Source: Roseibium suaedae (lineage in GTDB: Bacteria > Pseudomonadota > Alphaproteobacteria > Rhizobiales > Stappiaceae). Taken from it: a DNA stretch of 64,000 bases. The stretch spans positions 186,001 to 250,000 of the forward strand of contig NZ_FRBW01000002.1 of NCBI RefSeq assembly GCF_900142725.1, read 5' to 3'. Shown piece by piece: positions 42,186-51,665 of the stretch (position 1 is the first letter of the stretch; each line of letters begins with the position of its first letter). Position numbers and translations under genes: made by a program. The notes beneath the pieces are model-generated. The model ran no database searches, had not been told where the DNA came from, and saw only the letters and a list, made by a program, of their open reading frames with translations.

Positions 42186-44078
42186 TCAGCCGATCAGCGC
42201 GTTGTCGGCGCGGCGGACAGCCACGATGCAGGAGCGCGGCAGCTTGCCTTCGCCGTCCGGGAACGGTGCGCTCGGATGCTGAATACCGACAAACGCTGTG
42301 CGCAGGTCGGCAGACCAGCAAAGACCCGTCACCTCGGCGCCATGCGGAGCAGTCAGGAAGCGGGCGATTTCACCTGTGGCCGGATCGCCGATGAGCATCT
42401 GATTGTTGCCCTGGCCAGAGAATTCACCTTCATTGCTGTCGTCACCATCCGTCTGGATCCACAGCAGCCCACGCGTGTCGAATGCCATGCCGTCGGGCGA
42501 ATTGAACATGTTGCCGGGATTGATGTTCGCAGAACCGGCATAGGCATCCTTGTGAACTGCCGGGTTGCCGGCCATCACGAACAGATCCCACTTGAACTTC
42601 AGATCGGCGTGATCGTCATTCTCCGGATACCAGCGGACGATCTGACCATATTCGTTCTTTTCACGCGGGTTCGGACCGCCGACCGGCGTCTCGTCGCCAC
42701 CGGCATTCGGCTTGAGGCCACGACGGGAGTTGTTGGTCAGAGCGCAGTAGGCCTCGATTGCAATCGGATTGACCGCGACCCATTCCGGACGGTCCATGGT
42801 GGTCGCGCCAACCTTGGAACCAGCCATGCGGGTGAAGATGCAGATCTCCGCCAGGCTCATGCCGGTGCTCTCTTCGGTCAGGGCAAGCCATTCACCGGTG
42901 CCGTCGTCATTGAACTTGGCGGCATAGAGCGTGCCATCATCCAGCAGGCCTTCTGTGCTGCCGCCAGTCTGATAGGTACCGTTGGAAACGAACTTGTAGA
43001 GAAACTCTCCACGCTCATCATCGCCCATGTAGACGACGACACGTCCATCACGGGCAAGCGCACACTCGGCGTTCTCATGCTTGATGCGGCCAAGACCGGT
43101 GTGCTTGACCGGCGTGGAGGCCGGATCCGCGGGATTGATCTCGACAACATATCCGGCGCGGCGCGGCTCGTTCACGTTCTTGGAAATGTCAAAACGCTCA
43201 TCGAACTTTTCATAGGCATAGCGGGTTTCATTGGAAACGCCATAACGCTTGAAGTCTGCCGGCAGTTCAAAGGCTGCGTCGGTGGATCCGAAGTAGCTGT
43301 TGAAGTTTTCCTCGCAGGTCAGATAGGTGCCCCATGGCGTACGGCCGGAACCGCAATTGTTGAAAGTCCCCAGAGACTGGGTTCCCGTGGGATCTGCTTC
43401 GGTCTTGAGCAGATCATGACCGGCAGCAGGACCGGCAAAGACCATCGGCGTCAGATGGGTGATGCGGCGATTCAGGGGACTGTCGACAACGACCTTCCAG
43501 CCGTCATTCCCTTCGGTGACTTCCATCACCGTAACACCCTGGAGGTTCTGCAGCTTGCGCACGTCATCTGCAGAAACCGGCATGCCGTCTGCATTCTTCG
43601 GCAGATTGATTTCCGGGTTCACATATTCATGGTTCACCGTGATGACCTGACGCTCGCCCACGGAGAAAAACTCCATGCCATCGGTGTTCTCGCCGAAGAT
43701 CTTGTCGGAAGAGGCAAGATCACCGCCGGTGGCGTGGTCAAAATCGGCTGCATCGGAGAACAGCTTGTCACCCCAGCTCGCCAGAATGTCCCAGGTATAG
43801 CCTTCCGGAACATGGATCGTGCTGTCGGTGGCAATGTCGATCGGCTTGAACGCAAAGCGGCTGGCAGCCATGGCTTCTGCGGACGTCGTCGTCAGCAGAC
43901 CTGCGGCAGTGCCAAGCCCCATGGCAGCAGCTCCAGAGCCAAAGGCGAGAACCCCAAGGAAACTGCGACGGGAAAGTGCGGAGCTGACGACGGCATCGAA
44001 ATCGGTCGTCTCGGGCGCAGGACGCACCACTTCATCCCATTCGTCAAAGGACATCTTGCGGGTGTTTTGATCGGTCAT
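42186..44078 (-). CDS. phoX: PhoX-family alkaline phosphatase
   Basis: A 630-residue Ca/Fe-dependent alkaline phosphatase of the PhoX (DUF839) family, exported by Tat: SRRSFLGVLAFGSGAAAMG lies at about 36-54. Family motifs include CGSGRTPWGTYLTCEENF near 220-237 with the metal-binding Cys and Glu, VYMGDDERGEFLYKF near 310 and DGMAFDTRGLLWIQTDG near 520. ATG 44078 has GGAGAG eight bases upstream. PhoX enzymes release phosphate from organic esters; a Pho-box was not identified in the upstream gap. Monocistronic. Confidence 0.92.
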   Translation of the reverse strand: MTDQNTRKMSFDEWDEVVRPAPETTDFDAVVSSALSRRSFLGVLAFGSGAAAMGLGTAAGLLTTTSAEAMAASRFAFKPIDIATDSTIHVPEGYTWDILASWGDKLFSDAADFDHATGGDLASSDKIFGENTDGMEFFSVGERQVITVNHEYVNPEINLPKNADGMPVSADDVRKLQNLQGVTVMEVTEGNDGWKVVVDSPLNRRITHLTPMVFAGPAAGHDLLKTEADPTGTQSLGTFNNCGSGRTPWGTYLTCEENFNSYFGSTDAAFELPADFKRYGVSNETRYAYEKFDERFDISKNVNEPRRAGYVVEINPADPASTPVKHTGLGRIKHENAECALARDGRVVVYMGDDERGEFLYKFVSNGTYQTGGSTEGLLDDGTLYAAKFNDDGTGEWLALTEESTGMSLAEICIFTRMAGSKVGATTMDRPEWVAVNPIAIEAYCALTNNSRRGLKPNAGGDETPVGGPNPREKNEYGQIVRWYPENDDHADLKFKWDLFVMAGNPAVHKDAYAGSANINPGNMFNSPDGMAFDTRGLLWIQTDGDDSNEGEFSGQGNNQMLIGDPATGEIARFLTAPHGAEVTGLCWSADLRTAFVGIQHPSAPFPDGEGKLPRSCIVAVRRADNALIG

Positions 44079-44307
44079 AGCTTGCTCTCCAGATGGCTGG
44101 CTATTGAAGAAGACCGGCCCCGGATAATGAGCTTGCATGACAGTGCGGCGACACGAACCGAGGCTAACCGCGCCAGAAGTCGCATCAGGTTACTTTATAA
44201 CAAAACAACTCCGCAGAATCCCTTAGAAAACCGGCAAGCTGCGGCAAGCTGCCGCAGCCCTCACTTCATGCAGGGACAAGTTTCGCAGCGAGGGGAAGAA
44301 GCAGGGA

Positions 44308-44688
44308 TCACGCGCTTTCCCGGTCCAGCCCGCTTTGCGCATCGTAGCGCGCCCGGGCCTCGTCGATGGCAGGCAGGTTATTGAGCGCCCAGTCACCAAT
44401 CTCGCGCAAGGGGCCACGGATCGATTCCCCAAGCGGTGTCAGAGAATATTCCACCTTGGGCGGAATTGTCGGGTGATACTCGCGGTTGACCATGCCGTCC
44501 CGCTCGAGTTCGCGCAGGGTCAGACTCAGCATGCGCTGGGAAATGCCCAGGTTCCGCTTCAATTCGTTAAACCGCAGCGTTCCGTAATTTCCCAATGAAA
44601 TAACAATCAGAACGCTCCAGCGGTCCCCCACACGGGACAGGACCTCATTGATGCGGCTGCAATCCTTGCAAGGGCCGTCTGACTTCAT
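44308..44688 (-). CDS. HxlR-family regulator
   Basis: A 126-residue winged-helix regulator. CKDCSRINEVLSRVGDRWSVLIV gives the conserved N-terminal Cys and W-x-V-L-I pattern; RFNELKRNLGISQRMLSLTLREL is the recognition helix region. ATG 44688 follows GGAGG by eight bases; upstream starts exist. Divergent from the nitroreductase gene by about 120 bases, the usual arrangement for HxlR control of oxidoreductases. The Cys may sense electrophiles, as in related regulators; inference. Confidence 0.88.
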   Translation of the reverse strand: MKSDGPCKDCSRINEVLSRVGDRWSVLIVISLGNYGTLRFNELKRNLGISQRMLSLTLRELERDGMVNREYHPTIPPKVEYSLTPLGESIRGPLREIGDWALNNLPAIDEARARYDAQSGLDRESA

Positions 44689-44808
44689 GCCGGTATCCTC
44701 CATGTTACCGAGGCTCAAAAATGTGCCTCCTTGCGGCCAATTTCAGTTCCTCATATATCGTCGATTACAAATGTATACCACCTTTCGCCTTACATGAAGG
44801 ATGCAGGA

Positions 44809-45450
44809 ATGTCGCAGAGCTCTCTGATCGAAAAGCTGAACTGGCGTTATGCCACCAAGAAGATGGACCCGTCCAAGCCGGTTCCGCAGGAAAAGGTCGA
44901 CCAGATCGTCGAAGCGATCCGCATGGCACCGACCTCCAGCGGTGTGCAGCCGTTCGAAGTTTTCGTGATCACCAATGCCGACGTCCGCGCCAAGATCCGT
45001 CCGGTCGCCTGGGATCAGGCCCAGATCACCGATTGCTCCCACCTGCTCGTTTTCGCAGCTTGGGACAACTACACTGCCGATCGCATCGATTCCGTGACCA
45101 AGCAGCTCACTGATGAACGCGGCGAACTGCCCCTGATGCAGGACTACTACGCGAAGCTCAAGTCCAACTACCTGCCGCGCGAAGCTGAAGTGAACTATCA
45201 GCACGCTGCCCGCCAGGCCTACATCGCCTTCGGTTTCGCCCTCGCAGCTGCCGCTGAACTCGAAGTCGACAGCACCCCGATGGAAGGCTTTGATCCGGCT
45301 CAGGTCGATGAAATCCTGGGTCTGCGCGAACGCGGCCTGCGCTCTGTCCTCCTGCTGCCGCTCGGCACCCGTCAGGCAGACGCCGACTGGCTTCTGCCGA
45401 TGAAGAAGGTCCGCAAGAGCAAGGACGCTCTGGTCACCGAAATCGCCTGA
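44809..45450 (+). CDS. NAD(P)H-dependent nitroreductase
   Basis: A 213-residue FMN nitroreductase-fold oxidoreductase. WRYATKKMDPSKPV opens the FMN-binding N-terminus, APTSSGVQPFEV binds the flavin phosphate and GLRSVLLLPLGTR closes the C-terminal part. ATG 44809 with AAGGATGCAGGA upstream. Divergent HxlR gene suggests inducible expression by electrophilic or aromatic compounds; a strong terminator follows. Native substrate unknown. Confidence 0.9.
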   Translation: MSQSSLIEKLNWRYATKKMDPSKPVPQEKVDQIVEAIRMAPTSSGVQPFEVFVITNADVRAKIRPVAWDQAQITDCSHLLVFAAWDNYTADRIDSVTKQLTDERGELPLMQDYYAKLKSNYLPREAEVNYQHAARQAYIAFGFALAAAAELEVDSTPMEGFDPAQVDEILGLRERGLRSVLLLPLGTRQADADWLLPMKKVRKSKDALVTEIA

Positions 45451-45476
45451 TTTCCGGAACCTTTCCCGAAAGTGAG

Positions 45477-45516
45477 AAAGCCCGGCGGAGAACACTCCGC
45501 CGGGCTTTCTTGTTTT
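45477..45516. terminator. Strong bidirectional terminator
   Basis: AAAGCCCGGCGGAG-AACA-CTCCGCCGGGCTTT is a perfect 14-bp stem followed by CTTGTTTT. It serves the nitroreductase gene and the converging hydrolase gene. Confidence 0.9.
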
Positions 45517-45545
45517 CAAATCCGTATCCACTCGATGGCTTGATC

Positions 45546-46250
45546 TCAGACCTCGAATGCCTGGCCGGGAACTGCCACCACCGCCTTGGAGGCAGCATCG
45601 CCCAGATTGTCCAGAAACGTGTCCGCCGTCTGGTCGAGCAGACCGAAGGAGGCATAGTGGCAGGGCACGATCTTGTCGAAGTCGAAGAACCGCTTGCAAG
45701 CCAGCGCTGCGGCCTTGCCGCCCATGGTGAAGCGGTCACCGATCGGCACCAGACCGACCTTTGGCGCGTGAAGCTCGTTGATCAGGGCCATGTCGCCGAA
45801 GATATCCGTATCGCCCATATGGTAGAGCACCGGCTCGCCCGGCGCTGCGATGATCAGACCATGGGGATTGCCCAGATAGGTGATGCCACCGTCGGCGCTG
45901 GTCGAAGAGGAATGATGGGCAACGGTCAGCCCGACCTTGAACGGCCCGACATCCACCATGCCCCCGGAGTTCATCGGATTGACGTTGGAAACGCCCTTGG
46001 AGGACGCCCAGCCGCAGATTTCCGCATTCCCGGTCAGCTGGGCACCGGTTTCCTTCAGGATATGAATGCTGTCGCCGATATGATCGTCATGGCCATGGGT
46101 CAGCAGGACATGGGTCACGCCTTCGCTTGCCTTGGCAACGCTCAAGCCCTTGGGAAAGGACGGATTGCCGGTGAAGAACGGGTCGATGAGGATGATCGCA
46201 TCCTTGATTTCGACCTTGAAGGCAGCGTGTCCGTACCAGGTGATTTTCAT
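45546..46250 (-). CDS. UPF0173 metal-dependent hydrolase
   Basis: A 234-residue metallo-beta-lactamase-fold protein. THGHDDH at 51-57 provides the metal ligands, followed by GHxGDT-like YHMGDTD near 145 and PCHYASFG near 195. It begins MKITWYGHAAFKV, the typical UPF0173 start. ATG 46250; the 50 upstream codons form an open but non-coding leader with a 13-nt tandem repeat. Substrate of the family is not established. Confidence 0.9.
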   Translation of the reverse strand: MKITWYGHAAFKVEIKDAIILIDPFFTGNPSFPKGLSVAKASEGVTHVLLTHGHDDHIGDSIHILKETGAQLTGNAEICGWASSKGVSNVNPMNSGGMVDVGPFKVGLTVAHHSSSTSADGGITYLGNPHGLIIAAPGEPVLYHMGDTDIFGDMALINELHAPKVGLVPIGDRFTMGGKAAALACKRFFDFDKIVPCHYASFGLLDQTADTFLDNLGDAASKAVVAVPGQAFEV

Positions 46251-46270
46251 GACTTTGGTCTTCCTTGTTC

Positions 46271-46300
46271 CATTGCCCCGTTGCATTGCCCCATTGCATA
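46271..46300. repeat. 13-nt tandem repeat in the hydrolase leader
   Basis: CATTGCCCCGTTG (46271-46283) is followed directly by CATTGCCCCATTG (46284-46296) and a partial CAT. Located 20-50 bases upstream of the UPF0173 start on the opposite strand. Confidence 0.6.
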
Positions 46301-46466
46301 GCCCTGAAGCATCGTCCGCGCGGGCTGGCAGGTTCCGTGGACACAGGGCCAATGGCCTTGCACCGCTCCCCGCGAAAGGTAGCCACTCCAGCGCCCAAGA
46401 CAAGTGGTTGAGAGAGCAAAGACAAGCTCTTGCGAAGCTCTGCCCGGACCCCGCATATAGACGACC

Positions 46467-47180
46467 ATGACCAAGAACCGAGCGACCACTGCCCCTGACG
46501 GCAAGCCCACCCCTGTTTCAGGGGAACAGGCCAAAGGGGAACAGGCCAAGCGCCTGCATAGCGCCGTCATCGCCGACGAGCTGGAGGCAGAAATCATCGA
46601 TGGGCGGCTGGCTCCCGGTACCCGGCTGGATGAGCAGGCCTTGACCGAGCGCTTCGGCGTATCCCGCACGCCGGTCCGCGAGGCCTTGCACGAGCTTGCC
46701 TCCCGGGCCCTGGCCGAGCGCGTGCCCTATCGCGGGGTTCTGGTTGCTGAAATCACCCGCGAACGGGTCGACGCCCTGTTCGAAACCATGGGCGAGATCG
46801 AGGCCACCTGCGGCCGGCTCGCCGCCGAGCGCATGACGGTCAGCGAAAGAGCGGCGCTGGAAGACCTGCACCAGACCATGTCGCGATTGGCGGAAGCTGG
46901 AAAGGAACGGGACTATGAGCTCACCAACACGGCCTTTCACACGGCAATTTTCGAGGGCACCCATAATCTGGAGCTGATCGAGGTTGCCAACGCATTGCGG
47001 CTCAAGCTTGCCCCCTTCCGCAAGTCCCAGCTGAAGGCAACCGAACGCATGCAGCGCTCCAACGAGGAACATGCCGCCATCCTTGCCGCCATCATCGACC
47101 GGGATGGCCGCAAGGCCGAAAAGGCCCTGCGCCGCCACCTGATGAGTGCTGCCAAGGCAGTGCTAGCCAAGATGGCCTGA
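46467..47180 (+). CDS. GntR-family regulator (FCD type)
   Basis: A 237-residue GntR regulator. The winged helix spans about 30-95 (LAPGTRLDEQALTERFGVSRTPVREAL), followed by an FCD helical domain with metal-ligand-like His (FHTAIFEG and HAAILAAI). A GEQAK-GEQAK duplication at about 19-28 comes from a 15-nt tandem repeat in a low-complexity leader. The start site lacks a clear ribosome-binding site. Target not evident; both neighbours run independently. Confidence 0.87.
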   Translation: MTKNRATTAPDGKPTPVSGEQAKGEQAKRLHSAVIADELEAEIIDGRLAPGTRLDEQALTERFGVSRTPVREALHELASRALAERVPYRGVLVAEITRERVDALFETMGEIEATCGRLAAERMTVSERAALEDLHQTMSRLAEAGKERDYELTNTAFHTAIFEGTHNLELIEVANALRLKLAPFRKSQLKATERMQRSNEEHAAILAAIIDRDGRKAEKALRRHLMSAAKAVLAKMA

Positions 47181-47240
47181 TCTTTCCCTAAATCCTGCAG
47201 ATCACTGGCGCGGAACCGGCCGAACTGGTAAAGCCCGGTC

Positions 47241-47762
47241 ATGGCATCTGACCCCACATTGACACTGGACGCGTTTCTCGAAGTCCTCCGCCCGAACAGC
47301 CGTCTGATCGGCCTGGACCTTGGCACCAAGACCATCGGTCTTGCCCTCTCCGACCTTGGCCGGGGCATTGCCTCGCCCATGGAAACGATCCGGCGCAAGA
47401 AGTTCACTCTGGATGCGCAGGAACTCTTGAAGATCTGCGCGAAGCAGGAAGTCGGCGGACTGGTGCTCGGGCTGCCCCTCAACATGGACGGCAGCGAAGG
47501 CCCCCGCGTGCAGGCCACCCGTGCCTTTGCCCGCAATCTTGCGCCCATGACCGACCTGCCCATGACCTTCTGGGACGAGCGCCTGTCCACGGCCGCAGTT
47601 ACCCGCACGCTTCTGGAGGCAGATGCCAGCCGCGCCCGGCGCGGCGAAGTGGTGGACAAGATGGCGGCGGCGTATATCCTGCAAGGATTCCTGGACCGTC
47701 TCGGCCACATGCAGCAGGACCAGCCAGTGGCACGGCGGAGCTTCCCTATTTTCGAAGATTGA
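47241..47762 (+). CDS. ruvX: Putative pre-16S rRNA nuclease / Holliday junction resolvase (RuvX, YqgF)
   Basis: A 173-residue RNase H-fold nuclease thought to process pre-16S rRNA ends. Conserved acidic residues are seen in [17 protein letters not shown] (about 22-38), the [13 protein letters not shown] loop near 74-86 and DERLSTA near 113, ending [15 protein letters not shown]. Essential in many bacteria. ATG 47241, 60 bases after the GntR gene; the AEC transporter starts six bases after its stop. Confidence 0.93.
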   Translation: MASDPTLTLDAFLEVLRPNSRLIGLDLGTKTIGLALSDLGRGIASPMETIRRKKFTLDAQELLKICAKQEVGGLVLGLPLNMDGSEGPRVQATRAFARNLAPMTDLPMTFWDERLSTAAVTRTLLEADASRARRGEVVDKMAAAYILQGFLDRLGHMQQDQPVARRSFPIFED

Positions 47763-47768
47763 TTTGCC

Positions 47769-48695
47769 ATGCTGATGACGCTCACCGCCCTGCTGCCGAT
47801 CATTCTCGTGATTGCAGCGGGCTACGCGGTTGCCCGGACAGGGCTGATCACCGGTGAGCAATGGCGCGGGGTAGAGCGTCTCGCCTATTTCGTGCTGTTC
47901 CCCGCAGTTCTCTTCCGTACCATCGCGGCGGTCGACTTTTCAAAGCTGCCAACCTTCGGCATGGGCGCAGCACTGCTGGCAACGCTTCTGACCATGGCAG
48001 GATTGCTGCTTCTGGCCCGCCTGCCGATGAAGGCCATCTGGAACGTCGACGGGCCGCGCTTCACCTCTATCTTTCAGGGCACCCTGCGCTGGAACGCCAT
48101 GATTGCGCTGGCCATCGCCGACAATGTGGTGGGTGAGCAAGGCCTCGGCATGCTGGCCATCGCCATGGTCTTCATGATCCCGCTGCTGAACGTCATGTCG
48201 ATCCTGGCGCTGTCCCATTTTGCCAGCGGCACCGCGCCCAGCGCGGGCAGGATCCTCAAGGACCTTTTCACCAACCCGCTGATCCTGTCCATCGGCGTCG
48301 GCATCATCGTGAACCTGTCAGGGCTCACCCTGCCCGGCGCAATCGACTCGACCCTGGAAATCTTCGGCAGAGCCTCTCTTCCCATCGGCATCATCTGCGT
48401 CGGGGCAAGCCTGGACCTCCATTCCCTGCGCCGCCCGGGCCCCGGCCTCAGCCTGGGCACCTTCATCCGGCCTCTGCTGGTCCCGCTGGTCGGCTATCTC
48501 TACACGCTCGCCTTTGACGTGACCGGCGCGGCACAAACGATTGTCATCATTGCCTGTTCCGTGCCAGCTGCCAGCAATTCCTATATCCTTGCCCGCCAGA
48601 TGGGCGGTGATGCCAAGCTGATGGCGGAAATCATCACGCTGCAGACCCTGATCGCCTCGGCGACCATTCCCGCCGCTCTGCTGATTTTTGGCTAA
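47769..48695 (+). CDS. AEC-family transporter
   Basis: A 308-residue membrane protein with about ten helices, the size of AEC (auxin efflux carrier-like, malonate/malate permease) transporters. Landmarks: LPIILVIAAGYAVARTGLI at the N-terminus, FQGTLRWNAMIALA near 98 and the two-helix cross with LASATIPAALLIFG at the end. Six bases after ruvX, so probably one transcript. Substrate not predictable. Confidence 0.87.
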   Translation: MLMTLTALLPIILVIAAGYAVARTGLITGEQWRGVERLAYFVLFPAVLFRTIAAVDFSKLPTFGMGAALLATLLTMAGLLLLARLPMKAIWNVDGPRFTSIFQGTLRWNAMIALAIADNVVGEQGLGMLAIAMVFMIPLLNVMSILALSHFASGTAPSAGRILKDLFTNPLILSIGVGIIVNLSGLTLPGAIDSTLEIFGRASLPIGIICVGASLDLHSLRRPGPGLSLGTFIRPLLVPLVGYLYTLAFDVTGAAQTIVIIACSVPAASNSYILARQMGGDAKLMAEIITLQTLIASATIPAALLIFG

Positions 48696-48800
48696 CTGGA
48701 CAAATATCACCCCGTCCCGTGCCCCCGCGTGTGGACAGGGTCAGGTGATTGAACTCAGCCCTTGTGGACTCGCCCGCTCAGGCCTATAGCCTAGGCTTCG

Positions 48801-49757
48801 ATGAGCGCAAACGAACCCCGTCGACACGATCTTTTCCCCCATCGTCATTTGCTGGGCATAGAAGGTCTTCAACCCCACGAAATCCTCGGCCTTCTGGACC
48901 GGGCGGAAGACGCCATTGAGGTGAGCCGCCAGGTTGAAAAGAAGAAGTCCGTTTTACGTGGACGCACCCAGATCAACCTGTTCTTCGAGGCATCGACCCG
49001 AACGCAAAGCTCCTTCGAGCTGGCGGGCAAGCGGCTTGGTGCGGATGTGATGAACATGTCCGTCTCGTCTTCCTCGGTGAAGAAGGGCGAGACCCTGATC
49101 GACACGGCCGCGACGCTGAACGCCATGCACCCCGACCTGCTGGTGGTGCGCCACCATGCGGCCGGCGCGGTGCATCTTCTGGCGCGCAAGGTCGGCTGCT
49201 CGGTGGTCAACGCGGGCGACGGCGCCCATGAACACCCGACCCAGGCCCTGCTGGATGCCCTGACCATCCGGCGGCACAAGGGCACGGTCTCCCGGCTCAC
49301 AATCGCCATTTGCGGCGACATCCTGCATTCGCGGGTGGCCCGGTCGAACATCATCCTGCTCAACGCCCTTGGTGCCCGCGTGCGGGTCATCGCCCCTTCC
49401 ACGCTTCTGCCCGGCGGCATCGAGCGGATGGGCGTCGAAGTCTTCCGCGACATGAAGGAAGGCCTGAAGGGGGTCGACATCGTCATGATGCTGCGCCTCC
49501 AGCGCGAGCGCATGAACGGCGCCTTCATCCCGTCGGTGCGCGAATATTACCGCTACTACGGTCTGGATGCGGAGAAGCTGTCCTACGCCAACGAGGGGGC
49601 GCTGGTGATGCATCCCGGCCCGATGAACCGCGGTGTCGAGATCGACCCGGCCGTTGCCGATGGGCCGCAGAGCCTCATCCGCGAACAGGTGGAAATGGGC
49701 GTTGCCGTGCGCATGGCCGTCCTGGAAGCCCTCTCCGCCCATCTGCCGAACCAGTAG
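48801..49757 (+). CDS. pyrB: Aspartate carbamoyltransferase catalytic subunit
   Basis: A 318-residue enzyme condensing carbamoyl phosphate with aspartate in pyrimidine synthesis. [13 protein letters not shown] (about 61-73) holds the carbamoyl-phosphate STRT motif, HPTQALLDA the second phosphate motif, and the LQRER loop near 233 the aspartate site. Followed ten bases later by a dihydroorotase homologue that looks catalytically dead, the arrangement of dodecameric PyrB-PyrC' complexes. Confidence 0.96.
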   Translation: MSANEPRRHDLFPHRHLLGIEGLQPHEILGLLDRAEDAIEVSRQVEKKKSVLRGRTQINLFFEASTRTQSSFELAGKRLGADVMNMSVSSSSVKKGETLIDTAATLNAMHPDLLVVRHHAAGAVHLLARKVGCSVVNAGDGAHEHPTQALLDALTIRRHKGTVSRLTIAICGDILHSRVARSNIILLNALGARVRVIAPSTLLPGGIERMGVEVFRDMKEGLKGVDIVMMLRLQRERMNGAFIPSVREYYRYYGLDAEKLSYANEGALVMHPGPMNRGVEIDPAVADGPQSLIREQVEMGVAVRMAVLEALSAHLPNQ

Positions 49758-49767
49758 GATCCGACCC

Positions 49768-51069
49768 GTGGCCAAAGACACAGCAACACCCCTGGTTCTG
49801 ACGAATGCGCGGGTCATCGACCCGGCACGCGGTCTGGACGCTGCCGGCAGCGTCATCCTTCAGGACGGGCTCATCCTGGCGGCCGGCCCCGAAGCGCTTA
49901 ACCAGGGCGCTCCGGATGGCGCAGAGATCATCGATTGCGGCGGTGCCATCGTGGCGCCCGGCCTGATCGACATGGGCGTTTCCGTCGGTGAACCGGGCCA
50001 TGAGCACCGGGAAACCCTCGCCAGCGCCAGCGAAGCGGCAGCGGCAGGCGGCATCACCACCATCGTGACCATGCCGGAAACCGATCCGATCATCGACGAT
50101 CCGGCGCTCGTGGACTTCATCCTGCGCCGGGCCCGTGACACGGCTATCGTCAATGTCAAGCCGATGGCGGCCCTCACCAAGGGCCTCAACGGCACGGACA
50201 TGACTGAAATCGGCCTGTTGCAGGAAGCAGGCGCCGTGGCCTTTACCAACGGCCACAAGTCCGTCCGCAATGCGCAGATCATGCGCCGGATCCTGACCTA
50301 TGCCCGGGATTTCGGCGCCCTTGTCGTCCATCATCCGGAAGATCCGGACCTGGCGGGCGGCACGATGAACGCTGGGCTGAACGCCTCCTGGAAGGGCCTC
50401 TCGGGAGTGCCGCGCGAAGCTGAAATCATCATGGTCGAGCGCGACCTTCGCCTCGTTGCCATGACCAAGGGCAACTATCACGCCAGCCTCATCTCCACCT
50501 CAGATGCCGCCGAGGCGATCCAGGGCGGCAAGGACCGGGGCCTGAATGTGACTGCCGGCGTCTCGATCAACCACCTGACCCAGAACGAAAACGACATCGG
50601 CCCCTACCGGACCTTCTTCAAGATGTCGCCCCCCCTCCGGGACGAAGATGACCGCAATGCCATGATCAAGGCGGTCGCGGACGGCACGGTCGATATCATC
50701 TGCTCCAACCACGATCCGCAGGACGTTGAAACCAAGCGGCACCCCTGGGCGGAAGCGGAAGATGGGGCCATTGGCCTCGAAACCCTGCTGGCAGCCGCCC
50801 TGCGGCTCTATCATGCAGGCGACATCGGACTTCAGCCCCTGCTCGCAGCCATGACCATCAACCCGGCCAAGCGCCTCGGCCTCGACGCCGGACGCCTCAG
50901 CGCAGGAGCTCCGGCAGACGTCACCGTCTTCGATCCGGACCGCCCCTGGGTCCTGGAAAAAAGCGCCATCCGCTCAAGGTCGAAAAACTCGCCCTTCGAG
51001 GATGCCCGTTTTTCCGGCCGGGTGCTGCGGACAATCGTTGCAGGGCGGACGGTTTATACTTATTCCTAG
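49768..51069 (+). CDS. pyrC: Dihydroorotase-like protein, probably non-catalytic (PyrC')
   Basis: A 433-residue homologue of type I dihydroorotase. The metal motif D-x-H-x-H-x-R-E-P-G reads D68-M-G-V-S-V-G-E-P-G77, so both His are Gly70 and Ser72 and the substrate Arg is Gly74. The later His is Leu241 (YHASLIST), and the catalytic Asp of TDHAPH is Asn314 (SNHDPQ). Only the His189 region is kept. Such inactive PyrC' proteins next to pyrB are known in Pseudomonas to be needed for PyrB assembly; the same is inferred here, with a true pyrC expected elsewhere. GTG start with AGGA eight bases upstream. Confidence 0.88.
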   Translation: MAKDTATPLVLTNARVIDPARGLDAAGSVILQDGLILAAGPEALNQGAPDGAEIIDCGGAIVAPGLIDMGVSVGEPGHEHRETLASASEAAAAGGITTIVTMPETDPIIDDPALVDFILRRARDTAIVNVKPMAALTKGLNGTDMTEIGLLQEAGAVAFTNGHKSVRNAQIMRRILTYARDFGALVVHHPEDPDLAGGTMNAGLNASWKGLSGVPREAEIIMVERDLRLVAMTKGNYHASLISTSDAAEAIQGGKDRGLNVTAGVSINHLTQNENDIGPYRTFFKMSPPLRDEDDRNAMIKAVADGTVDIICSNHDPQDVETKRHPWAEAEDGAIGLETLLAAALRLYHAGDIGLQPLLAAMTINPAKRLGLDAGRLSAGAPADVTVFDPDRPWVLEKSAIRSRSKNSPFEDARFSGRVLRTIVAGRTVYTYS

Positions 51070-51109
51070 TTGAATTCTAAAAGGGGGCTTGGCGGGATTG
51101 AATCTAAAC

Positions 51110-51565
51110 ATGAATTCCGCCCCCTCGCTTCCTATGACCGTTTTTCTTGCGCTTGTGGCCATGGTTCTGGCTGGCTGCCGCGACAAGGAAGGGCCTTCTT
51201 ACGAACCTCTCAGCCAGAATTTCAAACCGCAGCACTGCACTCCTGGCCCGCTACTCTCCGAATTATCGGATCGCATGAAGATCGGCATTGCTGGAGGCAG
51301 CAAGGAAAGAGCTTCGCTTCTCTATAGCGCTTATTTTGATGCTCTGAGATCGTGTGGGCAAACGGCGGAAGCACAGTTCCAGGTCACTGTAAATTATGAT
51401 CATTGGCCATCATCTTGGCCAACACCGCCCAATTCATACGACTATCGACTACTCAATACGAAACCATATGGGCTTTGCATCACCAGGTCCGGCGGATTGG
51501 AAGGCACTCATCTCGTAACAACATGGTATTGCGAGAAAATTGGCTGGATTGAAAACCCAATCTAA
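51110..51565 (+). CDS. Putative lipoprotein, unknown
   Basis: A 151-residue exported protein. The signal peptide ends in LVAMVLAGC, a lipobox with Cys near 23, so the mature protein is probably lipid-anchored. The mature part is small, with six further Cys and several Trp/Tyr, including NYDHWPSSWPTPPNSYDYR. No family recognised. Start is uncertain (51110 or 51134, or TTG codons further up near GGGGG). First gene of an AT-richer cassette inserted between pyrC and plsY. Confidence 0.6.
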   Translation: MNSAPSLPMTVFLALVAMVLAGCRDKEGPSYEPLSQNFKPQHCTPGPLLSELSDRMKIGIAGGSKERASLLYSAYFDALRSCGQTAEAQFQVTVNYDHWPSSWPTPPNSYDYRLLNTKPYGLCITRSGGLEGTHLVTTWYCEKIGWIENPI

Positions 51566-51665
51566 GGGGAAAACAGAACCAACTCAGCGATCACACAACA
51601 CTGGAAAAACAAACACAACCAAGTCCGATAAAATTTTAAAAATAAATAATTGCTGGAGAAGTAAG

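Noticed and set aside
42072-44384. A 770-codon open frame antisense to phoX
   Set aside because: Antisense shadow of a clear Tat-exported PhoX protein; no ribosome-binding site.
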